Below, piece by piece: positions 22,094 through 33,180 of a DNA stretch of 64,000 nt. The notes under the pieces are model-generated. The model did no database searches. It was not told where the DNA came from and saw only the letters and a program-made list of their open reading frames with translations. Source of the stretch: Nectonema munidae (taxonomy: Eukaryota > Nematomorpha > Nectonematoida > Nectonematidae); NCBI GenBank assembly GCA_030549495.1, contig JAUIRK010000916.1, positions 967,001-1,031,000 on the forward strand, written 5' to 3'. The position numbers were made by a program, and so were the translations under genes. How positions within the stretch are numbered: the stretch's first letter is position 1; each line of letters starts with the position of its first letter.

Positions 22094-22560
22094 TTAAGCT
22101 TTTTTATTTAGAAGAATTGTTATACACAAGAAATAATTAAATATATTAGAAGAAAAATTTCTATTTTTTGCTAGAAGCTTTTTTAATATCGAAAATGATA
22201 TTCCTACAGAACAAGTTGTAGCTTGACAATTTTGTAACTCTGCAAAAGTACTGGGAGAAATGTTTTGCTTTTTCAATTCTATATCTTTAATTTCGTTCTT
22301 TTTAAACCTTTTATTCAAATAATTTTTAATTCCACAATCATCGTGATCAAACCTGATAGAGTAAAAAAGTCTTGATGCATCTTTTATGCTAAAAGAAGTT
22401 GACTCAACAAACTGCCCTAACTGAATATAGTTTTCTTTTATGTTAAGCAGTTGTTTATGTAATTTTAAACAACTGATGCTTTCTCTTTCTTAACCAAAAT
22501 TCCAGTTTTGCATTCAAAAGAATTAACAATTTCTTTTACTTTTGGTAAGTGATCGCATTA
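22094..22560 (-). pseudogene. hAT transposase C-terminal relic
   Basis: The minus frame reads CSVGISFSILKKLLAKNRNF, then SSNIFNYFLCITIL, the pattern of the hAT C-terminal dimerisation region (normally VERSFS.K..L...R). Upstream in broken frames LPKVKEIVNSFE and FKKNEIKDIELKK fit the same domain. The rest of the transposase is absent. Confidence 0.6.
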
Positions 22561-23213
22561 TAAGAAGCAGCGTTCAGCTAGAGATTTTTTAAAAATAATC
22601 GAAAATTAAGTAAAATATAATAAAAAATTGTTTCTAACAAACTAAAAAAAAATTGACTTTATTCGCCCTAGTGATAATAGTTGTAGTAAAAAGTATTTTG
22701 TCATTTTTCGTAAAGAGTGTATCGATTTTAAAGTTTTATTGACTTATGTTTATTACTTACACCATACAGATACATACATATGTAACACGTACGACAATCA
22801 AAAAATAAGAAAACACTTTACACTCAATAAGAATCGAAAACAAACTTCACACAATTCTGATTCATGATTGAAATACATGCTTATGTCACATATTAAGATA
22901 TTTACTTCTTTCTCTCTCTCTATCTCAAACTACACATTCATGTCGAAACGACATGATTGTGTCTTGTAGGTTTGTATCAACGCTGTCCTAGGTGATAAAA
23001 AAAATATAAAAAGCAAATAATAAAGGGTAAAAATCACAAGCGAGTGATATCAAATAAAAGAATTTTTTGAAAGATAATATGTAGGGAGGGGGCATGAATG
23101 TGTTACATATGCGCTACATAGGAGAATGAGAGCTAAAATCTCAAAATTTTGCATTACCTAATGTATGTATGTCCCCTAAAACATATAATCGATCATTTAA
23201 GACCTATAGAAAA
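22561..23213. other. AT-rich spacer, nothing recognised
   Basis: No gene found. A short CT-rich run lies near 22905-22925. Confidence 0.4.
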
Positions 23214-24849
23214 TACGGTAAGACAAAATGGGTGACTCATGACTTATCAATTGGTTTTTGAAATATCAAAGCGAATTTAGTCTTTTTTTCGTTTCACTTA
23301 TAGATAGATTAAAAAAAACAATTATTACGAGTAAATTATTTTTCAGATGGTTTTGCTTAAAATCATTTGAAAAATTGAAATAAAATGAAAATTTGCCTAT
23401 ACTGCTTTTTTTAGTTTTTAAAGGATAAGGTTATTGACTTCAGATTAACCAAACCTGGTTAATATTTAGCCTTCAATACCTTTGATCACAATTACATTTT
23501 TATAACTCCAAATCAAAAATTGCTAAAAAATTATACCTCAAGAGTAACTGTTTTATTTTTAGTACCAAAATATTAGCATTTAACTTAAAGCCCACTACAT
23601 AAATTTTTAACTTTTACAAAATACTTCAAAAAAATTTTCAAATGTGTAAGATACATATAACAAAATCATTAAGTATCAGGAAAAAACAGAACAAATTTCC
23701 GTAAATTTTGGAAAAATATTGAAAGGGGCGGATTTCGCCCCCCCCCCTCCCTCTAGTCCCAAAAATGGTTAAATTGTCATTTAAAAAAAAGTTCTTTATG
23801 CCTTCAGGCTTTTTAAAACTTCTTCTGAATTAAAACAATTTTTTTTCTCAAAATGTTCTTCTAAAAATTTTGCAGTAGGGTAGATTGAATTATTTCTTCT
23901 TATTCTTCTAATGGTTCTTCGGATGTAGGTAAATCTTTATCAAATTTTGTGTATGGTTGTGTCAACATTGGTACATCAACTTTGTACTTTTCAGCTGTTT
24001 TTTCATTAACTTATTTAGGTAAAACTTGATCGTATTTTACATTCAAACAACTAGATATTTTATCGCATTCAAAACCAGATTTCGCAAAACATTTTGTTTG
24101 CTTCTGGTTTGCATTTTGAAACGACATTTACTATCAAGTGACATGCTTGAATTACACTAATTAACTTGCTAATATCTGTTACACAATTGCAAATGACGAA
24201 CTTTGTTAAAACATACCTAATAAAAGCTTCCTGTAAACTGTCTTTATAAACTGGAAGACAACCTGAACTGAGGTTGTGGTAAACATAAGCTTTACATTGG
24301 ACAATTTAGGATCTTTGGAATGTGAAGGAGCATTATCTTAAAAAGTATGACTTTTCAATTTTATTTCATCATGGGACTATTGAAAATAAAAATCCTCTCG
24401 TCAAACTCTTAACAAATCATCGAAGACTTTTGTTATAAAACCAAAAAATAGTTGTTTATCTACATATATAGATATTTAAAATATCGTGGTTTCTTTGCAT
24501 TGCCAATAATAACATGTTTTTCTATTCCCATCCATATTAAATATATCACGATTATTATAACCTTTAGTGGAATCTGTAATTTTTGACGCTAAGCCTGTAA
24601 CAATAGTAGGTTGCGAACCTACTTTTCCGCATTATGTTCCAAATGATGTTTACTCTCACTGTTTGAATCTATATAACCAACCATATGAAGTTTTAAAGTT
24701 AGTTTTTTTCAATTGAGAAACAAATATAAGTATTTTTTCTTGTATCATAAGATGGATCTGAAAGAGGAAAGCTTCATAGTGCTTGCTTTTTGAAATCACT
24801 CCTAAGAAGTTATCAACATCTTCAAAAATTGAAGAACTTAGCCTTTTTT

Positions 24850-26219
24850 GGATCATATGAAGAACAACCACCCTAAATATGCTGGGGTGACTGTTCTTCA
24901 GAAGAAAAATTTTTAGGGTGGCTATTCTTCAGTTGAGTTTTGATTTATTAATCTTCAAGATGTGTATTGTATAATGGATAATTTTATTCGAGCGAATTTA
25001 TAACGACGATACTTTTAATAGGATTAAAACCATAATGATTTCCTAAATACATACTACATATATAATCACTAGAATATATTTAATCTTATAACACTGTATA
25101 ATTTTGAAACAATATCCTGTTTTGCAAGTCAGGTATATATAAGACAGAAGTATATATTTTGTTTTTCTCACAAACTTATACAAAATGGGTTTTAAAGTTA
25201 CTTTGCCTTTATTAATGAAAATTCTCTATATGTTATTACTTGGATGAAATCTCTAAAACTTTTGAAAATAAAGTGTCTTTGCTTAGAACCTTCAAAAGCT
25301 ATAGTTGGTTTTGTATGGAAATATCAAAACAAAACTTGTCCAATATTTAAATCAACGATTTCAATTCGTTCCTCATCATTTTTTTACAAGTCCAAAGTCT
25401 CTCTCCAAAAATGGATTCACATAATGTATTCATGGACTCAAAATATCGGAACATCAAAAACATCTCAACAAATTGGATTGAGTGAAAAAAAAATAATTGA
25501 TTGTTTTTCATTTTTTAGAGAAGTTTGTAAAATATATTTTCAAAATAATCCAATAAAATTTGGATGTCCTCGCTGCACAATACAAATCGATGAGTCTGTT
25601 TTTTCCCACAAACCAAAATATCATCGTGGAGGGCTGCTGAAAAACAAATTTGGGTATTTTTAGTTGACACTTCTTTTTTTCCTGCAATAGAATTGCTCAA
25701 GATAGAAGTGCAAAGACATTACTTCCTATAATTGAGAAAGTGGTTCCACCTGGATCCGTTATACATAGTGATTAATGTCAAAGCTTATGTTAATGTGAAA
25801 AGATTAGGATTTACGCATATGACAGTAAATGATACTTTTAATTTTGTGAATAAAGAAAATGGAGTTCACACTGAAAAATTGAATCTTATTGGAACAAACA
25901 AAAAGCAAATATAAAAAGAATGAACTGATGCAGAAGAAATTTTCTAGAATCTTATCTTCAAGAATATTTGTGGCAAGAAAGGCTTTCAGCTTATGTGAAC
26001 ACATAGCTCAACAATTCCCTCTAAGAAAATAAATGTAAATTTTGATTTTAATTATATTTTCTAAATAAATTTTTCAGATTATTTTTAGTAAAATAATAAT
26101 CTGCACAGTAAAGCTAGGAAATTATTTGAGGTGGTGGTTCTTCAGAAGGGTGATGTTAGGTGGTTGTTCTTCACTTGCTTCTAAAATATTTTTTGGGGTG
26201 GTTGTTCTTCATATGATCC
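24850..26219 (+). mobile_element. Merlin element nested in the Tigger transposase
   Basis: Perfect 23-bp inverted ends begin GGATCATATGAAGAACAACC; the right end is the exact complement. Flanks are the 8-bp near-repeats CCTTTTTT (24842-24849) and CTTTTTTT (26220-26227), fitting the 8-9 bp duplications of Merlin. The total length of 1370 bp is typical. The core of the end, GGTGGTTGTTCTTCA, recurs inside each end (near 24883, 24914, 26131 and 26158). A TATA-like GTATATATAAG lies about 50 bp before the transposase ATG at 25184. Confidence 0.92.
25184..26030 (+). pseudogene. Merlin (IS1016/ISXO2-like) transposase, broken
   Basis: Starts MGFKVTLPLLM at ATG 25184. The longest piece (25244-25663) carries CTIQIDESVFSHKPKYHRG, the first catalytic Asp of the DDE domain. 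In shifted frames follow DRSAKTLLPIIEKVVPPGSV, IHSD (second Asp, near 25770), LGFTHMTVND, NFVNKENGVHTE, IESYWN (the Glu position), RNFLESYLQEYLWQERLS and NTxLNNSL. The order and spacing match ISXO2-like transposases of Merlin elements, which I recall as common in arthropods. At least four frame changes and several stops show it is dead. Confidence 0.88.
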
Positions 26220-26924
26220 CTTTTTTTATTGTTCAATGATGAAGTTTCAAACGTTTTTAAATATTCTTCCCTTTTTTTTAAATCATTTACACGTGTGTTT
26301 TCCTAATACCAACCCTTTCTGCCAGAGAGCGGGACTTTTACCTTCAGACATTTTAATCAAAGAAATCTTGTCTTTGAGGCTTAGCTCATTATTACGTTTT
26401 CTTTAATTCATTTAAAAACAAATTTAAAAACATAAAAAACTTTATACAACTATAACAGGAACAAGCAGTAAAATAATACAAAAGCCTAATGAAAAATAAT
26501 AAATCGCAACATGGCTTATAAATTGAATACACACGATTCAAGACGCATCACATGTTTTCTATTAGAAACTTGACAACAATAAGTGTGTGTATTATAAGAA
26601 AACACACATCTTTGCTGTTCTAATAGTGAGGGTGTTTTTCTGTAGAGCAAAGCATTATAATTTAAAGTGACTGGTTGAATTGTTAGATTGGCGCGGTAGT
26701 CGTTAAACGGGAGGACTCTGACTGATAATAATCTATACAAAATAAATTTCATCGTGAAATATGGGCGTAATTATGAGATGGTCTTATAAGCGGTGTAGTC
26801 GTAAAGTGAGATTTTACCGTATTTTAATACATATATTTATCAGAAGTCTGGCAAGACTTGAGGAAAACCAAATTGTCAGACTTTATTATATATTCAAATA
26901 TAAAATATTGGAAAAACATACTTA

Positions 26925-27090
26925 AAATAAAAATTTCCAAAAAATATTTTATAATGAAAGCATCATTTCAAAATCTTACAGAAAATTCAACAACTTAACT
27001 TTGAAATTACGGTTTTATTTCATGGAAATAACAAAATTTTTAATTGAAAATGGTATCATTGGAAAGCTCCACTCTTTGTAGTGAACATAT
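26925..27090. repeat. Dispersed AT-rich repeat, related to 1-165
   Basis: CTTAACTTTGAAATTACGGT then TTTATTTCAT matches the repeat at the window start (about 60-115) in the same orientation. It lies just outside the right end of the Tigger element. Not classified. Confidence 0.5.
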
Positions 27091-28480
27091 AGGCTAGGTG
27101 TTACCAATAAATATGCTTTTCTTTTTACAACATCTTTTTTGTGAGGTCAGTCAAATTTTATTTGGTTCCAAAAAATACCCATAATAAACCTCATGAATTT
27201 ATATTCTTTTTTTTTCCAATGTTTTATTCAAACGAGGATTTTTCAAACTATAGGTTCAAAAATATGTTTTTTTAATTGGTACGTATTTCTGCTTAAAACA
27301 ATTATCGGCAATTTCAACGATATTTTTTGATTAAAAGCTTTCATTTATTTTAAAATTCGTGGACTGAAGATGAGAATGTTAACCAAGCACTCTATTGATG
27401 AAACAATTAACTTCTTTTTCTTTCATCATTGAATGTGATTTTATATTTCTTCTTAAATTTTCTTCTCCATGACTTGTACAAAAAATTAAATTAGAATTTA
27501 GAAAAAACATTTAATAGATTTAACGATGAAAGCTTCTTGTTCAATACCTACCTATGTATAATTTTTCTGGTTTCACTATATCCATTGTCATATGATTCAA
27601 TACGAGAAATAAATTGTAAAAAAACTGAAAAAGTTTGAAAACTTGAATCGAAATTTAAAAATACTGGACCCATTAAAATTGAGGTTTTTCTGGTGTTCTT
27701 CTACAAAGATTCGTATTCTGGTACACGCTGTACTTGTGACAAAACATGGCCCGAGATTATAAGTCTTATCGATACCTAGAACACAACCATATGTGATATA
27801 AATGCAGTTCTTCATATGGATTAGTTGTGTGTTAGTGTAGCATATTATAGTTAGGCTCTTTCCAGTGTTTTGATTAACAGGTTTAATAAAAAAATCCTCT
27901 GAACTAATTAAATTTATTAAAAGTTGAATATCATCAGCTATGTTATTCGTTTTAACACTTGGTTCATTATCAATTCTAAGTTTTTTTTGATATTATATAT
28001 AGTTCTGCAATTTCGAGGATGGTTTTCATCATTCCTTATAGGATCCAAGAATATTTTTAGTAGTGTAATTAAGAGAAAGTTTTTCTTTAATAGTATTTAC
28101 CGCTTCATCAGGCATTCTATAGTATTCAGAATGAGACTTCGAGTTTTCATGTAAAGATGATTGATCCATCGAATATTTCCCAATATATTCATAGAAGAAT
28201 TATCAGCTGTTGTATATTCTTGGCTCGGAAATTGGCTGAAGCATGGCACCCTTCTTTTGTAACTTTTATTACGTTTTAAGGAAGTGTAATATCGATTCAT
28301 TATAACCAGTTCATTAATTTTTAGCTGACATTTTTAAGAGGAACAAACATACTTTTCTCTTTTTTTCGGAATAAGCCATTTAAATTTTTTCTTAAATAAG
28401 TATAGGTAGTGTCAGTATTCTTATATAAAAATATTTTCTGCTTGAAATATTGCTCCAAACACTACAGTTATCATGCAAGC
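27091..28480. other. AT-rich stretch, no recognised gene
   Basis: Several short frames exist on both strands but none has a recognisable motif. The part next to 28480 may be the degraded C-terminal side of the OTU/vertnin-like relic. Confidence 0.35.
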
Positions 28481-28559
28481 TTTTTCTCTTTTTGTTTGTT
28501 TCTTTTTTTATAAAGATAAACTCATTTTCTTTTATAGTATCTGGAATGCATGATGCCAC

Positions 28560-29560
28560 TTGATGATTTTTAAGGGAACTTATTAAATATGTCAGAAACT
28601 ATATCATTGAGTTTATTATCCATTACTTTAAAATTGTGTTGAATTTTTTTTAGATTTTATTGAATCTCTAACTGGTATGGAGTTTTCGTGATATTCTTGC
28701 TTAACCCGTGCCAAATGAAGAGGGATTTAAAATGAAACCAAGGGAACAAAATGGTTGGGCTTCGATAAGACACTGCTCTTTGCTTTCACTGTAAAACTTT
28801 CAGTTGAAGTCCAAAGAATAGTAAAAAAAATATTTGACGTAATCATTACATCTCTAGGATTAAAAGTGGTATTTAGAATGTTCAAAACTAAATCATTTTC
28901 TCCGTTTACAGAAGAGTAAGCTGAATTAATTGGCACTCTTAAAACTGTGGAGACTGCTTTAAATGCATAGGCGACAGCACCATGATTTGTCTACGCAAAG
29001 AGAAATACACTCTTCATCTATCGTAGGAGAAACTTTGTCGACTCCTGGAATTTTGATGCATATTTTATAGAAACTTTTATTCATATTCAACTTAATTGCT
29101 GTTTTTACTCTCAACTCAGTTAAAAATGACTAATTTCCAACCAAAATCAAAGAAATGGCATTAAATAAGCAATTTTCATTGCCAGTTGTGTACAGTGACT
29201 TTAAGTCAGACTTATGAACATCAAAACATGTCTCATTATTCATTTTATATGAAAAGTTTTCGAACATTCCAAATTTGCTATAAAGTGGAGTAGGATCTTC
29301 TTCCAAAAAAACAAATTCTCTCATTAAGTATTTTTCTTTATAAGGCGAGGATTCAATGAAGAGATATCGTTGAAAGTAGATTCCTTTTTATTGCATTGTA
29401 AACAAAAAAATCTAGTTCAGAAAATACCTTGGCTTGATCAAATGTGAGATTTTGACATTCTTGATGATAGTGTTCCTACACAAAGAACAAAAACACCAAA
29501 TTACATTATGACTTTTCTGCATTGCTTGCAGAGATACTTCATTTTCTAAAAAAAATTATC
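28560..29560 (-). pseudogene. OTU-protease/vertnin-like repeat-coded gene relic (copy A)
   Basis: On the minus strand, in order: a Cys pair (YLCKQCRK, near 29540); a frame with SLYTTGNENCLFNAISLILV (29200-29136), resembling the catalytic Cys box GDGNCLFRA of OTU cysteine proteases; LTELRVKTAIKL; then, in another frame, AFKAVSTVLRVPINSAYSSV (about 28970-28912) and SKPNHFVPLVSF (28762-28727). The last two blocks fit the vertnin-like region (..VI..PI.S.YP...NHFVPL). I remember OTU plus vertnin-like proteins as multicopy genes in invertebrates; whether they belong to a transposon is unknown to me. The copy is broken by frame changes and stops. A second copy lies at 60351-60787. Confidence 0.65.
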
Positions 29561-32550
29561 AATTGGAAAAACATGAAAAAACTAGAAAATTCCCTATATA
29601 CAGGAACATTCGAAGCTTAAGATGAGAAATAAATAACTAAATATGCATAAATAAAGAGATCAAGTTTGGAATCGAAGATAACTCTTTGTGAGAAGTACAG
29701 AAAAAGTAAAGGACATCGCATGAAGGAGCAAAACGCAAAATATGAACAGAAAGTTGAATCTTGTCTCTCTAATCATTTGTATCAAAAAATCCACATAGCA
29801 AACTATGGAATAGAAACCCCTGTAGTATAATAATATTGTAAACAATAAGATATAAGAAGTTAGTGCTTCACATTTCGATTTAAAAATATGGGAAAATTAC
29901 CCATGAAAACTCTAAAATTTAACAAGTATGCGCTCCTGTGTTATTTGTGTTTTTCATTTAGTATTTTCCACGTTTTTTTCCTCGAAATTTTGTTAGGTCT
30001 ATTGTGTGATGTGTAAATAAATGTTTCATTCTTCTATAGATAACTATAAGTTTTTGCAAACTACTTAGATATTGCTTGTCACAATAGTTGGGTAATATCT
30101 AAAAGTAATTGTCCTAACAAATTCCCAAGCACTAAAAAAGGAGGCAGAAAATATTTTATCAGAAATTTGTCTTTGAAGCTTTGTGAGAATTCTAAAATCT
30201 GTGAGCTCTAACAATTCTAACACTCCATTTCAAATTCGAAATCTTTTATCTTTTTATGGTTTCGAACAGCTTGAAATAACTGAGCGAGCTTCAACATCAA
30301 GAGGCTATTGTTATTTGGATGTCGGTCACTCTAACAGTGAGGTACAAGAAAATGTAGTTTTTGTAACAGACACATATGTAAAAATCATACGAAATATTTT
30401 TGTACTCAATGTCATTAAGTGAAATATTGTGTATAATATTCAAATAATGTTTTTATAATTTTGTTCTCTAAAAATGAAATTTTGCAAACTACGTTAGAGC
30501 ATAAAAATTTGTTTTTTATTTTTGAAAATATGAATTTGACACTTTTGTACAGAATTTTTTATGTACTTTTTTGTTTATAAGCTTTCATTTTTTGTAATAA
30601 AAGCTTGTTTTCTGATAGTTATACATTTTTATATTGCTTACTTTTATATAAAAGGTCGGTCAGAATTGACTTGAACTTAATTTTGTTAGTTTCTTACCCA
30701 CCCTTCTTTTCTTGTTAACATTTGTCAAATATATTTCACAATCTACCTTGATGTCAGTTTGGAGATACTCCTTTTATTTCTCTCTCAAAGTTGACCTCAA
30801 TGATTCTTGTTGAGTATTGCGAATGGCTTACTGATTTTCATGAAAGTTTAGAAAATAATGTAAATTTTTTTTAGGAAATACAAATAATTTATTGTTATAA
30901 CTTTATAATATTTATTATCTTTATTGAAAAACATACCATTTAGTGTATAAACTTTTGATAATGAAAATTTATATTGAAAAATCTTAATTAAAGCCATCTA
31001 CTAATTCAACACAGTGTATAAAAACAGCTAAAATTCAAAAATAACACATCTGATGATATTTTTATTTTCAAATAATTGAGATGAAAACAAGAAAAAAATT
31101 TACATGTTGTTTTTTGATGGGGTCAGATATATTTTTCTACACGAATTTCATCATTGAAAAAAAGCGTGGAGTAAAAAGCCACGTTTGGTCTTACGAGAGT
31201 TAAAGAAGTTTTATTTTTAATGAGCTAAATGTTTTTAATGCATTTTATGTCAAAAAATTACGAATCTTTATACGCACTAGGATATAATATGATTTAAACT
31301 CATATGATGATGAAATATAAATCGTCCTAATTAAAATTCTAAGTTGACACAAATTTTTATAATTAAAAGATGCGTCAAAATGTGTTGAAATATATCTTAA
31401 GATAGCTTACACACACACTTATTTTAAATATAAATGCATATTACGATAAAGAAAAAAGTTTTTAACAAAAAAAACATTTCGAAAAAGAATATAGATTCTT
31501 TCATCATAAGTAAGGAGCATAAAAAATAAAGCCGTTTCTTTGTTTGGATTCATGGAATCTCTAGCAAAAAGCAATATCCAGTTTTAGTTGAAATTCACAA
31601 ATTCAGCATCAAAATCATTTGCCTTAATTTTCAAAGCAAAGAAAAAGTTACTTTTATGCAACAAAAATAAATTAGATAACAAAACGTGTACTTTTTTGTT
31701 TAACATGTAACAAAGTTTTTTCATATAAAAATCGCAATTGCTTATATAATAACAAATAATTAAAAAGATTTTTTGCTGGATTACTGAAACAGGTGAGAAA
31801 TTAGGTCTTCTAGTCTTAATTCAAGCGGCCGTATGCTGATCACTTTATTCAATGATATAGGTTCATGACTTTTAAAACGTAAAAAGGTGAAAGTACATTG
31901 GATCATTTCTTCAAGAAGGCACACTTGTTTGATTGTAGATCGAAGCGGAGACTTGTCGACTTATGAATTTCAAAGCCCATATCCAACCAATTCAACTCAC
32001 TTCATCCAGGATAAATTATACAAAAAGTTTTCAAATAAAACCAGCGCGTATTCAATGGATTATCATATATTGATTATTTGAACAAAATATATAACCACTG
32101 GAAAACAAAATTTTTTTTTGTTTCTCTGAAAATATATATATTTTTTTATTTATCATGTTCAGTTATCTTTAAATTTACTGATTGTAAACTTCGGTTTTGA
32201 CATCAAAACCTTTATTTTTATTAAAAAATAACCATTTTTGGAAGGTTTTTCTATTGATTTTGTTCGATTTTTTTTAGAATTTTAATTTTATTTTTAAATA
32301 TGAATTCTATATTTATATTTATAATTTTTATATTCATTTTAATTTATAGCTAGGTTTTAATTTGATAGTAATTCAATACACACAGATTTTGGTTTTTTTG
32401 TAGATATTAAAATTTTTGCATTAAATCATGGGCATTCGCAGTTGTAGACATCTTATGTATTCTTTCTGCTACATAGCTGGACTGTTTTTTCAAAAAAAAA
32501 AGCTAAAAAAATATATAAAATAATGTAAAAGACACTTACAATGTTTAGGC
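29561..32550. other. AT-rich stretch, no recognised gene
   Basis: About 3 kb with only chance frames, such as a 79-codon one at 30183-30422 and a 64-codon one at 31887-32081, neither matching anything I know. No inverted ends or tandem repeats stand out. Confidence 0.4.
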
Positions 32551-32626
32551 TTGAATGCCAATATGCGATCAGGACAAATATTTGGCATCTCATGTTGTTT
32601 GTGATTATTATTATAGGCGAACACTT

Positions 32627-33120
32627 GATGGATGGATGGATGGATTAGAGAGGAAAAAGATGGATGCCTTTTGCGTAATTAATGTAGAGCGAACAAAAAG
32701 TGAAAAAGCTCCCCATATCGTATATCCAAATATTCCTTCATCTATTGCACTTATTCCTCATGATCACTTTCTCAAAATCATTTATCAGAAGAAAGAAGGT
32801 ATTTGCGATTGCCAAAATGAGTATGAAGAATGTTATAACTCAACTCATACGAAAGGTCCATACTATCCTAGTCAGAAAGATGTCAATGATCTTATAAAAG
32901 AAATGCCCTTAACGAAATCAAGCGCAGAGTTGCTTAAATAGTGGGATTTGTTGGATGATGAAGTCAAAGTTAAACGGTTGATTTAATACATAATAGTGTC
33001 ATCTTAAATCACGCCGTGATTGATATAAAGAAACAGAACATTTAGACATGGCAGGTGGACACAAGTTATGTAAAAGTTTATGCGCAAGACAGCCATAATA
33101 GTGAAATGACGGCGAAACTT
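32627..33120 (+). pseudogene. N-terminal piece of the unnamed family also seen at 3370-4370
   Basis: An open frame (32555-32941) reads KKMDAFCVINVERTKSEKA, then YPNIPSSIALIPHDHFL, GPYYPSQKDVNDLIKEMPL, TKSSAELLK, and after a TAG, WDLLDDEVKV. I remember this order from the N-terminal part of the same proteins whose later part begins with DEWRLFIDSS. A (TGGA)n microsatellite at about 32627-32643 is translated at the front of the frame, so the apparent start is not trustworthy. The piece stops about 60 bp before the piggyBac element and does not resume beyond it. Confidence 0.6.
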
Positions 33121-33180
33121 TAATTTTAAATAGACAAATTTATTGTATACGATTTAATTTTTACATTAAAAATTTGCTAA

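Larger units (their letters stand above)
23216..26819 (-). mobile_element. Tigger/pogo element split by a Merlin insertion
   Basis: Both outer ends read CGGTAA inward next to a TA (TA at 23214-23215 and 26820-26821), the Tc1/mariner-type target. On the minus strand the transposase runs from an N-terminal HTH (26420-26220: RKRNNELSLKDKISLIKMSE, SLAERVGIRKTHV, KREEYLKTFETSSLNNKKR), is broken at 26219-24850 by the Merlin element, and resumes with SSSIFEDVDNF, FKTSYGWLYRFKQ (CENP-B-type HTH) and later IFNMDGNRKT and DNAPSHSKDPKLSNVKL from the DDE domain, ending near 23870. Without the insert the element is about 2.23 kb, normal for Tigger. Several stops and frameshifts make it inactive. The transposase identity is firmer than the exact ends. 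Confidence 0.82.

Noticed and set aside
22900-22925. CT-rich run as a promoter element
   Set aside because: It is a simple microsatellite with no gene nearby.
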